A DNA stretch of 16,567 bases from Firmicutes bacterium CAG:582 (GCA_000435515.1 FR884151.1:1-16567), one strand, 5' to 3'. Positions 1-6,841 are shown, numbered from the stretch's first letter. The notes: generated by a model from the letters alone, not told the origin. A program made the numbers and translations.

Positions 1-28
1 CTACTTTCTACTATTTTATTTTATAATA

Positions 29-55
29 CCCCCCGATTTTCAAGTCGTTTTGGGG
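29..55. other. GC-rich imperfect inverted repeat at left edge
   Basis: A run of six C (29-34) can pair with GGGG (52-55), with an inner CGA/TCG pair (34-36 with 45-47). It stands out in very AT-rich surroundings. A TATAAT (22-27, plus) lies just before it and a plus-strand terminator just after it. It may be the 3' end of an upstream transcript or a very short RNA; the window starts too close to tell. Confidence 0.3.
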
Positions 56-57
56 AG

Positions 58-85
58 TTTACACAAATTTTTGTAAATTTTTTTT
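58..85 (+). terminator. Rho-independent terminator of an upstream plus-strand unit
   Basis: The stem TTTACA (58-63) pairs with TGTAAA (72-77) and is followed by eight T (78-85). It would end transcription entering from the left of the window, convergent with the ytxH operon. The stem is only 6 bp and AT-rich. Confidence 0.5.
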
Positions 86-91
86 GACAAC

Positions 92-124
92 AAAAAAGAT
101 TATGCAGTTTACTTGCATAATCTT
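92..124 (-). terminator. Rho-independent terminator of the ytxGH operon
   Basis: An 11-bp perfect stem (96-106 with 114-124, core GATTATGCA) with a 7-nt loop is followed on the minus strand by a T run (92-97). It lies 18 nt past the ytxH stop and closes the minus-strand operon that begins at the lipoprotein gene. Confidence 0.85.
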
Positions 125-142
125 ATAAATTTATTTTATTTA

Positions 143-538
143 TTAATCACTTAGCTTTTCTGAAGCATCAGCTAACATTTCAGAAAGTTTTTTCTTAATA
201 TCTTTAGCAGTTTTTTCTATCATTGGAGCACTTTTTTCTTTAGCTGCATTGATTAAATCTTCACAACTATTAAGAAGTTTTGTTCCTTGTTCTTTAGCTA
301 GTTTCATAGCTTTTTCTTTGTCCATATCTTTCATTTCATTTTTAAATTTATCAAAGTCTCTAACAAGGTTTTCTTTAACTTCATTTAAATCGATATCTTT
401 AACTTTTTTTCCTAATTTTTTTGCTTGATTTTTAATATCTTTTCTTGTTTCTTCTCCACTTTTAGGTGCAAGTAGCATTCCAGCTGCTGCTCCTATTCCA
501 ATTCCTGCTATTAAAGCTCCTATTTTACCTTTCTTCAT
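143..538 (-). CDS. ytxH: YtxH-like membrane-anchored protein
   Basis: A 131-residue protein of the YtxH/GvpP-like family, a stress-associated envelope protein of Firmicutes with no known biochemical activity. The N-terminus has a short glycine/alanine-rich membrane helix (about residues 6-23) running straight into the family hallmark LLAPKSGEETR. The remainder is a lysine-rich helical, coiled-coil-like tail. The start is set at MKKGK because AGAGGA sits 9 nt upstream; the ATG three codons earlier abuts that ribosome site. The upstream DUF948 gene overlaps its start by 14 nt, so the two are translationally coupled, as in the ytxG-ytxH pair of Bacillus subtilis. A strong terminator follows. Family is clear; role is inferred from the family only. 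Confidence 0.85.
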   Translation of the reverse strand: MKKGKIGALIAGIGIGAAAGMLLAPKSGEETRKDIKNQAKKLGKKVKDIDLNEVKENLVRDFDKFKNEMKDMDKEKAMKLAKEQGTKLLNSCEDLINAAKEKSAPMIEKTAKDIKKKLSEMLADASEKLSD

Positions 539-824
539 CACTATCATTCCTCTCTTCTTCTTTATTTCCTTTGATGAATTTCATAACTAAATTCTCAAAA
601 AAGTTAACAACACTCATGGATATGCTTTCAATTTTATTGCTAACCATATTAACAACATTGAAAACTCCATTTAAACTATTAACTTTTTCTTCAACATTAT
701 TAACAATGCTTTTTGCTTTGTTAATAATATATATGCATTTAATGACAAGTATTATACTAACTACAAGCAATACAATTAACAATATATCAATAACAATCGG
801 TAATACTGTAGCCAAGACCTCCAT
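525..824 (-). CDS. ytxG: DUF948 (YtxG-like) membrane protein
   Basis: A 99-residue protein with one N-terminal membrane helix (about residues 7-30) and a predicted cytoplasmic helical tail of the V.....V..L type, ending in a charged Glu/Asp/Arg stretch. Length and layout fit the DUF948 family (YtxG in Bacillus), which usually sits directly before ytxH, as here. The start ATG overlaps the TAA of the preceding gene by one base, with AGGAGA 9-10 nt upstream inside that gene. Its 3' end overlaps ytxH by 14 nt. No enzymatic residues are seen. It is assigned as ytxG on family plus gene order; the function remains a membrane-associated, possibly stress-related role. Confidence 0.8.
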   Translation of the reverse strand: MEVLATVLPIVIDILLIVLLVVSIILVIKCIYIINKAKSIVNNVEEKVNSLNGVFNVVNMVSNKIESISMSVVNFFENLVMKFIKGNKEEERNDSDEER

Positions 825-1774
825 TATTCTTCATCTCCTGATTCTTCATCGTCTTTATACATTGAATCTATTAAGTTGAAAAGATCAGTTTCTATAGTAT
901 CCTCTAACTTGTCATTTTCTTGTTTTTCTTCTTCACTTTCTTCTATAGTTTGAGGAGTATACTCATAATTATCTTCCTCTAGCATTTTACTATCCGCATC
1001 ATTTATAGTTTCAAGTTCACTAGTGGATTCAAATGACTCCTCAATATTATTGTTACCCAAATATTCGTTTTCTATACCTGATGTTTTAATATCATCAAAA
1101 CTATCCTCTACTTCTATTTTTTCTGGAATAACTACTTCTTCAACCTTTTCTTCTTTTTCAATAGCTTTAGAAATCTTTTCTGAATTATAACTTACTGGTC
1201 CAAAATTTCTAATTTGAGTTTTTTCTTCTTTTATCTCAACTTTTTTTGGTTCTACGATTTTTTTATCAACATCGATGTATCCATAAACAGGTGAAATAAC
1301 TGGTGTTACTTTAAAAGGCTTTTTATCCTTTTCTTTTTCTTCAGTCTTTATTAATTTCTTATAATCTTTATCCTCTTGAAGTCCAGCATGAAATGAAGAA
1401 TTTGAAGTGTTTTCTCGCATTTTTACTTCATCATAAGCATTATACATTGAATATCTACTGCTTGGTTTTGGTTCTTCAACTTCCTTTTTTACTTCTCTTT
1501 TAGGCATATAGTCAAAATCTTCATCATCTACAAAATTAAAAGTTCTTCTTTGAGGTAATTCCTCTGGTTTTTCCTCTTTTTCTTTTGGTACAATTACTTC
1601 TTTAATTGGATTTTCTTCCTCTACTTCGGTATTTTCATGATGATTAATAAATGATCCCCTGGATGGAAAAGTTTCTTTTTTTACTTCTCTTTTAGGCAAT
1701 TCATCACTTTTAACAGGTACTTCTATTTCATCCTCATCAAATAATATTTTTTTTACTTTATCCATTAAACCCAT
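824..1774 (-). CDS. Long acidic disordered protein with N-terminal amphipathic helix
   Basis: A 316-residue protein I cannot assign to a named family. Residues 1-13 (MGLMDKVKKILFD) could form an amphipathic membrane-targeting helix like that of SepF-type division proteins. The rest is Glu/Lys/Asp-rich and probably disordered. The motif PKREVKKE occurs twice (27-34 and 91-98). Three less charged patches may be binding motifs: FKVTPVISPVYGYID (154-168), RNFGPVSYN (189-197) and the C-terminal helix TDLFNLIDSMYKD (from about 296). AGAGGAG lies 9 nt before the chosen ATG; an ATG three codons earlier touches it and is rejected. The gene lies between a lipoprotein and DUF948/YtxH in one operon, suggesting an envelope-associated scaffold. 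That role is inference. Confidence 0.6.
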   Translation of the reverse strand: MGLMDKVKKILFDEDEIEVPVKSDELPKREVKKETFPSRGSFINHHENTEVEEENPIKEVIVPKEKEEKPEELPQRRTFNFVDDEDFDYMPKREVKKEVEEPKPSSRYSMYNAYDEVKMRENTSNSSFHAGLQEDKDYKKLIKTEEKEKDKKPFKVTPVISPVYGYIDVDKKIVEPKKVEIKEEKTQIRNFGPVSYNSEKISKAIEKEEKVEEVVIPEKIEVEDSFDDIKTSGIENEYLGNNNIEESFESTSELETINDADSKMLEEDNYEYTPQTIEESEEEKQENDKLEDTIETDLFNLIDSMYKDDEESGDEE

Positions 1775-1788
1775 GGCTTTCATCTCCT

Positions 1789-2436
1789 CTAATTTATAAC
1801 ATCTGGATCATAATCTTCTTCTTCATTTCCAGAATATTCATCCTCTTCAACATCTAAAGAAGAATTATCATTTTTCTTATTATCAAACACTTCAACTACT
1901 TCATCATCTTCGACTTTTGACTCATTTGTAAGTATATTTTTTATAACAGCATCATTATAGTTAATTGAAGATAAAATAATCATTATATTTGATATAGTTT
2001 CATTTAAATCAAGTAGATTTACTTTTGTTTCAATTGTTGCATAATTATAAGTAACCTTTACAAAACATTCATCACTGTCATTAGTAACATCGATGACTCC
2101 CAACTTGTCATCTTTAAATAAGAGACGCGAATAATAAATATTATCATTTTTCTCAAATTTCAAATCTTTTTTATTATAATAACTTATTAAATCAACATAT
2201 AAATAGTATTCATACTCATCCTGTTTAATAATCTCATTCGTTTCATCAACTTTCTCTACCTTCAATTGTCTAGGCAAATAATATTTGAATCCACGATTCA
2301 TATGGTTATTTAACTTATATTTACTATTAATTGTATTATCTATTATTGTATCGATACTAGATTTTCTAATATTCATTACAGCACTACAACCTGTTGTAGC
2401 AAATAAAACAATAATTATTATTAATATTTTCTTCAT
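1789..2436 (-). CDS. Putative lipoprotein, unknown function
   Basis: A 215-residue protein, first gene of the minus operon. It starts with a lysine pair and a hydrophobic stretch (residues 4-13) ending in ATTGC, a plausible though non-ideal lipobox with the lipidated cysteine at 17. The mature part has a mixed alpha/beta middle with no motif I recognise, and a very acidic low-complexity tail (from about 170). It is therefore likely anchored on the outer face of the membrane. AAAGGA lies 8 nt before the ATG, and a sigma-A-like promoter is just upstream. The next gene begins 14 nt after its stop. Confidence 0.6.
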   Translation of the reverse strand: MKKILIIIIVLFATTGCSAVMNIRKSSIDTIIDNTINSKYKLNNHMNRGFKYYLPRQLKVEKVDETNEIIKQDEYEYYLYVDLISYYNKKDLKFEKNDNIYYSRLLFKDDKLGVIDVTNDSDECFVKVTYNYATIETKVNLLDLNETISNIMIILSSINYNDAVIKNILTNESKVEDDEVVEVFDNKKNDNSSLDVEEDEYSGNEEEDYDPDVIN

Positions 2437-2458
2437 AAAAACATTCCTTTATAGTATC

Positions 2459-2487
2459 ATTATAACAAATAATAGAGAATTTTTAAA
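2459..2487 (-). promoter_or_regulatory. Promoter of the lipoprotein-ytxGH operon
   Basis: The minus strand reads TTTAAA (2482-2487), 17 nt, TATAAT (2459-2464). The -10 is perfect and the -35 matches 4 of 6. The predicted start is about 15 nt before the gene's ATG. Confidence 0.45.
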
Positions 2488-2496
2488 TACTATTTA

Positions 2497-2523
2497 CCCC
2501 TCCTATTTATTTTAATTATAGCA
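2497..2523 (-). promoter_or_regulatory. Orphan extended -10 plus ribosome site without an ORF
   Basis: The minus strand has TGCTATAAT (2515-2523), an extended -10 element, followed 10 nt later by AGGAGGGG (2497-2504). No ATG, GTG or TTG lies at a usable distance: the following bases give TAA and no start. It could be a second, upstream promoter for the lipoprotein operon, or the remnant of a lost small gene. Confidence 0.35.
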
Positions 2524-2552
2524 TAGCTATTGTCTTTATACTATGCAAATAT

Positions 2553-3182
2553 TTATTTCTTTACAGCATCAACATAATTTATTTTAATACCTAAAGACAT
2601 AAATTTTTTTTCGTATTCAGTACATACATTATCAATATCTTCATTTGCTAAGTCCAAAGAAACTCGGTTAAACTTATATCCATAATTAGATAAAGTCTCT
2701 AATGAATACGCAAATAATCCAATATTATCTGTTTTTTGAACAATGTGTGGATTTCCTTTAAAAATATTATCATAAAGCTTTAAAAATATTGGTGAAGTTA
2801 ATCTTCTTTTAGCATGTTTTTTCTTTGGCCATGGATCAGAAAAATTAAGATATAACGAAGTTATCTCATGATCAAAAACACGATCCAAATAAGTTGCATC
2901 ATATCTAATTAACTTTAAATTATCTAACTTTAAATCATTTAGTTTTTCAATAGCTCTAACCATAACCGATTCATACTTTTCCATACCAATAAAATTAATA
3001 TTTGGATATTTTAAAGCATTTCCAATAATAAAGTCTCCTTTACCCATTCCTATTTCTAAATGAATTTCATTATCATTACCAAAAAGTTCACTAAAATGTC
3101 CTTTAATACTTTCCGGATCATTTATAGCATAATTAGATTCACTTACTATTTTTTTTGCATCTTTAACATTTCTAAGTCTCAT
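2553..3182 (-). CDS. trmB: tRNA (guanine-N7-)-methyltransferase TrmB
   Basis: A 209-residue enzyme that methylates N7 of G46 in the variable loop of tRNAs using S-adenosylmethionine, in the cytoplasm. The SAM-binding motif LEIGMGKGDF is at 42-51, and the acidic residue ending the next strand is in GMEKY (66-70). The family signature NFSDPWPKKKH is at 113-123, followed by the RRL.S.....LY segment. Length is normal (about 210). The start MRLRN has AGGAGG 7 nt upstream; two earlier in-frame ATGs lie before or against that site and are rejected. No canonical terminator follows. The neighbouring plus-strand coiled-coil gene diverges from it, leaving 63 bp between the starts. All key motifs are present. 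Confidence 0.95.
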   Translation of the reverse strand: MRLRNVKDAKKIVSESNYAINDPESIKGHFSELFGNDNEIHLEIGMGKGDFIIGNALKYPNINFIGMEKYESVMVRAIEKLNDLKLDNLKLIRYDATYLDRVFDHEITSLYLNFSDPWPKKKHAKRRLTSPIFLKLYDNIFKGNPHIVQKTDNIGLFAYSLETLSNYGYKFNRVSLDLANEDIDNVCTEYEKKFMSLGIKINYVDAVKK

Positions 3183-3219
3183 ATACATACCTCCTAAATG
3201 AAACATTTATCATAAAAAA

Positions 3220-3228
3220 CATATAATA
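3220..3228 (+). promoter_or_regulatory. Possible -10 element of the coiled-coil gene
   Basis: CATATAATA contains a perfect sigma-A -10 (TATAAT, 3222-3227). It also fits the CATAnnnTA -10 of Bacillus sigma-K. No good sigma-A -35 is seen. An AC at 3203-3204 lies 15 nt upstream, one short of the usual sigma-K spacing of 16-17. Which sigma factor reads it cannot be decided from the sequence. Confidence 0.4.
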
Positions 3229-3245
3229 CACTAGGGAGTGATTAT

Positions 3246-3545
3246 ATGAAAAAGGATAGAAACAGTTTTTTTTCTCAATTTGGTTCTTATGGATATCAAA
3301 CTAATCCACAAATGAATACCGGTGTTGTAATGCCAAATATGGCAACCAACATACCACAACAACAATACATTAATTCTAACACTATTTATGACGATTATGA
3401 TGCTAGAATAAGCAAACTTGAAAGAGAAATTGCTCGTTTAGATCAAAGAGTAACTAATCTTGAAAACAGTTTATCTTCAGTAAAAACTACTACAAACAAT
3501 GCTCAAACAGATTTCAACTTTGCTAATTCAATGTACATGGTTTAA
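3246..3545 (+). CDS. Small coiled-coil protein, unknown function
   Basis: A 99-residue protein, plus strand. The N-terminal half is Asn/Gln/Tyr/Met-rich and likely disordered (about 8-45). Residues 49-79 form a heptad coiled coil (DARISKLEREIARLDQRVTN). The tail is polar and ends SMYMV. AGGGAGTGA lies just upstream of the ATG. The coiled coil implies oligomerisation. A role in the spore coat is possible given the Gln/Asn/Tyr composition and a sigma-K-like -10, but this is inference without family support. Its TAA overlaps the convergent ytgP stop (shared TTAA, 3542-3545), and its terminator lies inside ytgP. Confidence 0.65.
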   Translation: MKKDRNSFFSQFGSYGYQTNPQMNTGVVMPNMATNIPQQQYINSNTIYDDYDARISKLEREIARLDQRVTNLENSLSSVKTTTNNAQTDFNFANSMYMV

Positions 3546-5173
3546 TTTTTTATTTCAAACTTACCAAAGGTAAGTTTTTTTATGATCTTGTTTAGATATT
3601 CTTTTCCAAATAACTCAGTTAATATACCCATACTATAAGATATTCCAATATAAGTAATACCTCCAACTATTCCATAAACTATTATTTTAAGGAAATTGTT
3701 ATTTATAGGTAAAAATATTTCAATACCCATAAGAATCAAAATCATTATAGTTATTGGTACCAAGCTTTTAACAATTGTAGTAAACAAGAATTTAAAATTA
3801 ATTTTTTCACTTCTATGAAGAGAAACTAAACCAACAATTACACTTATTGAAAATCCTAATATACTTGAAACGATACTTCCTAAAAAAGGAGGTAATCCAA
3901 TTTTATTAAATAAAAGCATTAAAGGAACATCCATAACTGCATTAGTTAAAAATCCACTTATACTAACTAAATAAACCAATTTAAATTTATTTAGGCTTTG
4001 ACATATTGTCGAAAGTATCATATACATATTAGCACATAATGCAGAAAATACAGATAATCCTAAAATCATATAACCATATTCATTGCTATTATAAAATATT
4101 TGCCAAACAGGTTCTCTTAAAATACAAATTCCAACAGCTAAAGGAAGCGATATAAAAAATACTAAAGATAAGGAACGATTTATTTTATCAGTTACTTCAC
4201 TCATATTTTTTTTAGTATAAGCACTTACTATCGTCGGAATTAAGCTTATTGTCATTCCCATCGCCATCGCGTTTATAACCATATTAATTTTTGGAGCCCA
4301 AGTACTTATTGCACTAGCAACAAACTCAATAGTTTTAGCATCTAACTTCAAATATTCAAGAGTTCTTAAAACCAATATTTGATCTGTAAAATTATAAAGG
4401 TTTGTAACTATATTAATTATTATAAAAGGAACTGCATATTTTATTATTTTCTTTGTTATTTCTTTTTTTAAAATTGGATCATCTTTTAATTCACTTGTTA
4501 AATCCAATTGCCCTTTATTTTTATTAATTATACATTTTAAATAGATGTATGCACACAATCCACCAACAAAAGCTCCAAAAACCGAAACTCCAATCGCCAA
4601 AGAAACTGTTCCATTAAATACATTTATTATTAAATATGAGCCAAGTAATATAACTAATATTCTAACTATTTGTTCAATAAGTTGACTTATCGAAGATGGT
4701 TTTACATATTTATGTCCTTGTAAATATCCTTTAGTAATGCTTAAAAACGGGATTACTAAAATAGCTGGAGATACAGCTCTAATAACAAATGCTACATCAG
4801 CTATCGTATTTCCACCACTTAAATCTCCAATTATAAAGGTTGCAATTTCTTCAGCAAAAACAAATAGTAAAATAAAAGATATACTTGCAAAGATGAATAT
4901 AATTTTTTTTGCTTGTTTATATGCCATATTTTTAGCACTCTTATTATCTAGTGCATTATATTCACTTATAATTTTGCTTATGGCATTCGGAAGTCCAGCA
5001 CTAGAAATACCTAAAAATATCAAATAAATATTATAAGCATAACTATAAAGTGCTCCACCATTAGAACCAACTATTGCATAAAATGGTATTACATATAACA
5101 TACCCAAAATTTTAACAATAACGATAGCTAAAGTCGCAATAATTGTTCCCTCTAAAAAACTGTTTTTTTTCAT
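3542..5173 (-). CDS. ytgP: YtgP/MurJ-type lipid II flippase
   Basis: A 543-residue polytopic membrane protein of the MVF/polysaccharide-transport branch of the MOP superfamily. The N-terminus closely follows the YtgP group: LEGT at 7-10, ILGMLYVIPF, then VGSNGGALYSYAYN and a GLPNAISK segment. The length also matches (about 544 in Bacillus). Family members move lipid-linked cell-wall precursor across the membrane, or serve the spore (SpoVB branch); the YtgP resemblance favours lipid II and implies a peptidoglycan wall. About fourteen hydrophobic segments are visible. AGAAGG lies 6 nt before the ATG. It begins 2 nt after the cse60 stop, so the two form an operon. Its last codons hold the terminator of the opposing gene. 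Confidence 0.85.
   Translation of the reverse strand: MKKNSFLEGTIIATLAIVIVKILGMLYVIPFYAIVGSNGGALYSYAYNIYLIFLGISSAGLPNAISKIISEYNALDNKSAKNMAYKQAKKIIFIFASISFILLFVFAEEIATFIIGDLSGGNTIADVAFVIRAVSPAILVIPFLSITKGYLQGHKYVKPSSISQLIEQIVRILVILLGSYLIINVFNGTVSLAIGVSVFGAFVGGLCAYIYLKCIINKNKGQLDLTSELKDDPILKKEITKKIIKYAVPFIIINIVTNLYNFTDQILVLRTLEYLKLDAKTIEFVASAISTWAPKINMVINAMAMGMTISLIPTIVSAYTKKNMSEVTDKINRSLSLVFFISLPLAVGICILREPVWQIFYNSNEYGYMILGLSVFSALCANMYMILSTICQSLNKFKLVYLVSISGFLTNAVMDVPLMLLFNKIGLPPFLGSIVSSILGFSISVIVGLVSLHRSEKINFKFLFTTIVKSLVPITIMILILMGIEIFLPINNNFLKIIVYGIVGGITYIGISYSMGILTELFGKEYLNKIIKKLTFGKFEIKN
3557..3581 (+). terminator. Terminator of the coiled-coil gene, inside ytgP
   Basis: AAACTTACC (3557-3565), AAA loop, GGTAAGTTT (3569-3577) and a T run to 3581 form a perfect 9-bp hairpin on plus. 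It starts 11 nt after the coiled-coil gene stop and lies wholly within the last codons of convergent ytgP. Confidence 0.85.
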
Positions 5174-5175
5174 AA

Positions 5176-5346
5176 CTAACCTTCTTTATATATAATCATC
5201 GCTGAAAAGCAATATATTTGTTCTTCAGCAAATATTGATGCACTTACTTGAAATTTAATATCTATAACCTCAACATTACTTATAAATGCATTTACGCTTT
5301 TTTCTAAATCTTCTTCATGTGATTCATCAATAACTTTTACTTTCAT
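5176..5346 (-). CDS. cse60: Cse60-family (DUF2758) small protein
   Basis: A 56-residue protein matching the Cse60 family from end to end: VKVIDESHEEDLEKSVNAF at the start, a central V.DIKFQVS strand and the closing IYCFSAMIIY. In Bacillus the founding member is controlled by the sporulation factor sigma-E. Relatives also occur in non-sporulating Firmicutes, so it is only supportive of sporulation. The start MKVKV is chosen because GGTGAT (matching the far 3' end of 16S anti-SD) lies 4 nt upstream; earlier GTG and ATG codons fall inside that site. The gene directly precedes ytgP with a 2-nt gap. Biochemical role unknown. Confidence 0.85.
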   Translation of the reverse strand: MKVKVIDESHEEDLEKSVNAFISNVEVIDIKFQVSASIFAEEQIYCFSAMIIYKEG

Positions 5347-5357
5347 ATTCATCACCA

Positions 5358-5363
5358 ATTATA
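5358..5363 (-). promoter_or_regulatory. Probable -10 of cse60-ytgP
   Basis: A perfect TATAAT lies only 11 nt before the cse60 start codon. No convincing -35 is seen. If used, transcription would begin within or just before the GGTGAT ribosome site, giving an almost leaderless mRNA. Confidence 0.4.
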
Positions 5364-5426
5364 ATTTAACAAAACAAAAATGAAATAATTGTCGAATATA
5401 TAATCATTATATAACATTTTACTTAT

Positions 5427-5452
5427 AAAAAAAAGTTGAGATTTACTCAACT
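5427..5452 (-). terminator. Terminator after the VirB2-like gene
   Basis: AGTTGAG (minus, 5446-5452) pairs with CTCAACT (5434-5440) around a 5-nt loop and is followed by a T run (5427-5433). It begins 1 nt past the stop codon at 5454 and separates the pilus-like block from cse60. Confidence 0.9.
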
Positions 5453-5453
5453 C

Positions 5454-5798
5454 TTAGTTACAACTCCATGGTTTCAATATACATGTTTGACATACATCAA
5501 AGTTTCTGTCTTTATCATCTTTTCCATATGCATCATTGTAATCTGCAATTGTACCAAATAACCACAAAATTAAGTTAGGTATAAAGAAGATAGCTACACC
5601 AGCAATTGCTCTCCACATAAGAGTCTTTGCTGCTTTCTTTGTTTCATCATCTTTTCCTGAAGTAACAGCTTTACCTAAATCAAAAATACCAAATGCAATA
5701 ATTAATAGAGGTATTGCAACCTTAACTAAAGTTAAAATATAACCTACAAATCTTAATATATCTTTTGTTTGAGTACAAAATTGTGCTAAATTGAACAT
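5454..5798 (-). CDS. VirB2/TrbC-like two-helix membrane protein
   Basis: A 114-residue protein with two hydrophobic helices (about 16-40 and 63-83) joined by a short charged loop (SGKDDETKKAAKTL). It has one N-terminal cysteine (C8) and three near the C-terminus (C103, C106, C113). The topology and the hydrophobic-loop-hydrophobic pattern resemble VirB2/TrbC pilin-like proteins and an uncharacterised Firmicutes family; homology is not proven. The start MFNL is firm: AGAAGG lies just upstream, and the earlier in-frame ATG falls inside the -10 of a strong promoter. It is separately transcribed, directly after the pilus-like block, and followed by a strong terminator. High expression is likely, fitting a structural subunit. 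Confidence 0.65.
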   Translation of the reverse strand: MFNLAQFCTQTKDILRFVGYILTLVKVAIPLLIIAFGIFDLGKAVTSGKDDETKKAAKTLMWRAIAGVAIFFIPNLILWLFGTIADYNDAYGKDDKDRNFDVCQTCILKPWSCN

Positions 5799-5826
5799 AA
5801 TATACCTTCTCTCTCTACATGAACTC

Positions 5827-5856
5827 ATTATACAATATAGTTTTACACATTGTCAA
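5827..5856 (-). promoter_or_regulatory. Strong sigma-A promoter of the VirB2-like gene
   Basis: A consensus TTGACA (5851-5856), 18 nt, and a consensus TATAAT (5827-5832) lie on the minus strand. The predicted start is near 5820, about 22 nt before the chosen ATG. This is the best promoter in the window, placed between two co-oriented genes, so the small membrane protein is probably made in excess over the rest of the block. Confidence 0.85.
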
Positions 5857-5861
5857 CAAAA

Positions 5862-6839
5862 TTACATAGTTTTTACGTTTTTAAAACCTAATTTATATAA
5901 TACATCATTTACACTTTCATTATTTTTGTTACGATCATTAATAGGTGGAATAATGTCAAATATTTTACACTTTAATTCATATTCAAAATCAGCTTTATCA
6001 GCATCATTAACAAAACTCATGTTTAAAACTATTTTATCATTTTTTCTATCTAAAAAAGCATTTTTATTTTTTTTAAGTAATTTAGTTAACTTAATATATG
6101 ATGGTTCAACTAAATACAAAATATCATCACAATACTCATATGCTTCACCAAATTCATTTAAATCTATAATAACGGCTTCAGCATCACCTAGTTGTCTTAG
6201 TTTTATATCAAGATCATTTTTATTCATACAAGAAAATAAATTTTCACTTCTATAATAAATCAAATCTTGTCTAAACATTTCAATTCCATATGCTTTATAC
6301 CCATGATTATTAAGTTGTCTTACCATCATATTAGTAAGCGTACTAGCTCCAGCATGATCTGTTAAGTTCATTAAACCAATTATTTTTTTCCCAGCAAAAG
6401 CTAAGGAAGGTTGTTCAACTATCGCATTTGTATCTATATAAGGTATAACCTCGACATTTTCATCATCTATAAAGTGTTTTACTTTACTGAAATCATTTGG
6501 GGTATTATATAGATAGTTAATTCCTTCAAAATTTCTACTGAAATTATAAAATCCAGCTTTTATCATACTCGAAATATAATCTTTGCTATTAACAATAGAA
6601 TCACTATTGAGTAATATTATAACTTTTGAAGGATCAATATATTGCCTTAATTCTTCAAAAATATTAGGATTTCTATAATTTTTTATTGCTGTTATGTCAA
6701 TAATCATTTTATTGAAGTAAAGATTAACAAGTTTACCCATTAATTCTCTCACTTCATATTCTCCATCAATACGTTTTATTATATCGATACTCAATCTATC
6801 AATTATATTTTTATTTTCATTTGCAATAACTACATTCAT
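5862..6839 (-). CDS. MinD/TadZ-like protein lacking Walker A lysines
   Basis: A 325-residue protein with two parts. Residues 1-125 alternate strands and helices like a receiver-type domain (MIIDIT at 45-50, VIILLN at 73-78). Residues 150-270 resemble the deviant-Walker P-loop ATPases of the MinD/ParA group, as in TadZ/CpaE pilus-localising proteins. The P-loop is degraded: where KGGxGKS/T is expected the sequence reads TDHAGAST (160-167), so both the signature and the catalytic lysine are missing. A Walker B-like AVIIDLNEFG is at 222-231. It may be a polar-localisation or scaffold factor with weak or no ATPase activity. GGAGG lies 6 nt upstream, 2 nt after the preceding gene. The TadZ link is inference from domain order and pilin-like neighbours. 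Confidence 0.65.
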   Translation of the reverse strand: MNVVIANENKNIIDRLSIDIIKRIDGEYEVRELMGKLVNLYFNKMIIDITAIKNYRNPNIFEELRQYIDPSKVIILLNSDSIVNSKDYISSMIKAGFYNFSRNFEGINYLYNTPNDFSKVKHFIDDENVEVIPYIDTNAIVEQPSLAFAGKKIIGLMNLTDHAGASTLTNMMVRQLNNHGYKAYGIEMFRQDLIYYRSENLFSCMNKNDLDIKLRQLGDAEAVIIDLNEFGEAYEYCDDILYLVEPSYIKLTKLLKKNKNAFLDRKNDKIVLNMSFVNDADKADFEYELKCKIFDIIPPINDRNKNNESVNDVLYKLGFKNVKTM

Positions 6840-6841
6840 CG

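Noticed and set aside
466..879. A 137-codon plus-strand open frame
   Set aside because: It is antisense to ytxH and DUF948, is Leu/Ser/Thr-rich as expected from reversed Lys/Glu/Asn codons, and has no family match or ribosome site.
2521..2546. GCATAG/CTATGC inverted repeat as the trmB terminator
   Set aside because: The loop is 14 nt and no T run follows on the minus strand; it overlaps an extended -10 instead.
4737..5027. A 96-codon plus-strand open frame
   Set aside because: It lies inside ytgP on the other strand; the hydrophobic stretch mirrors flippase membrane segments.
5826..5828. ATG beginning MSSCRERRY as the start of the VirB2-like protein
   Set aside because: That ATG lies in the -10 of a consensus promoter, upstream of any transcript start, whereas the ATG at 5798 has a good ribosome site.
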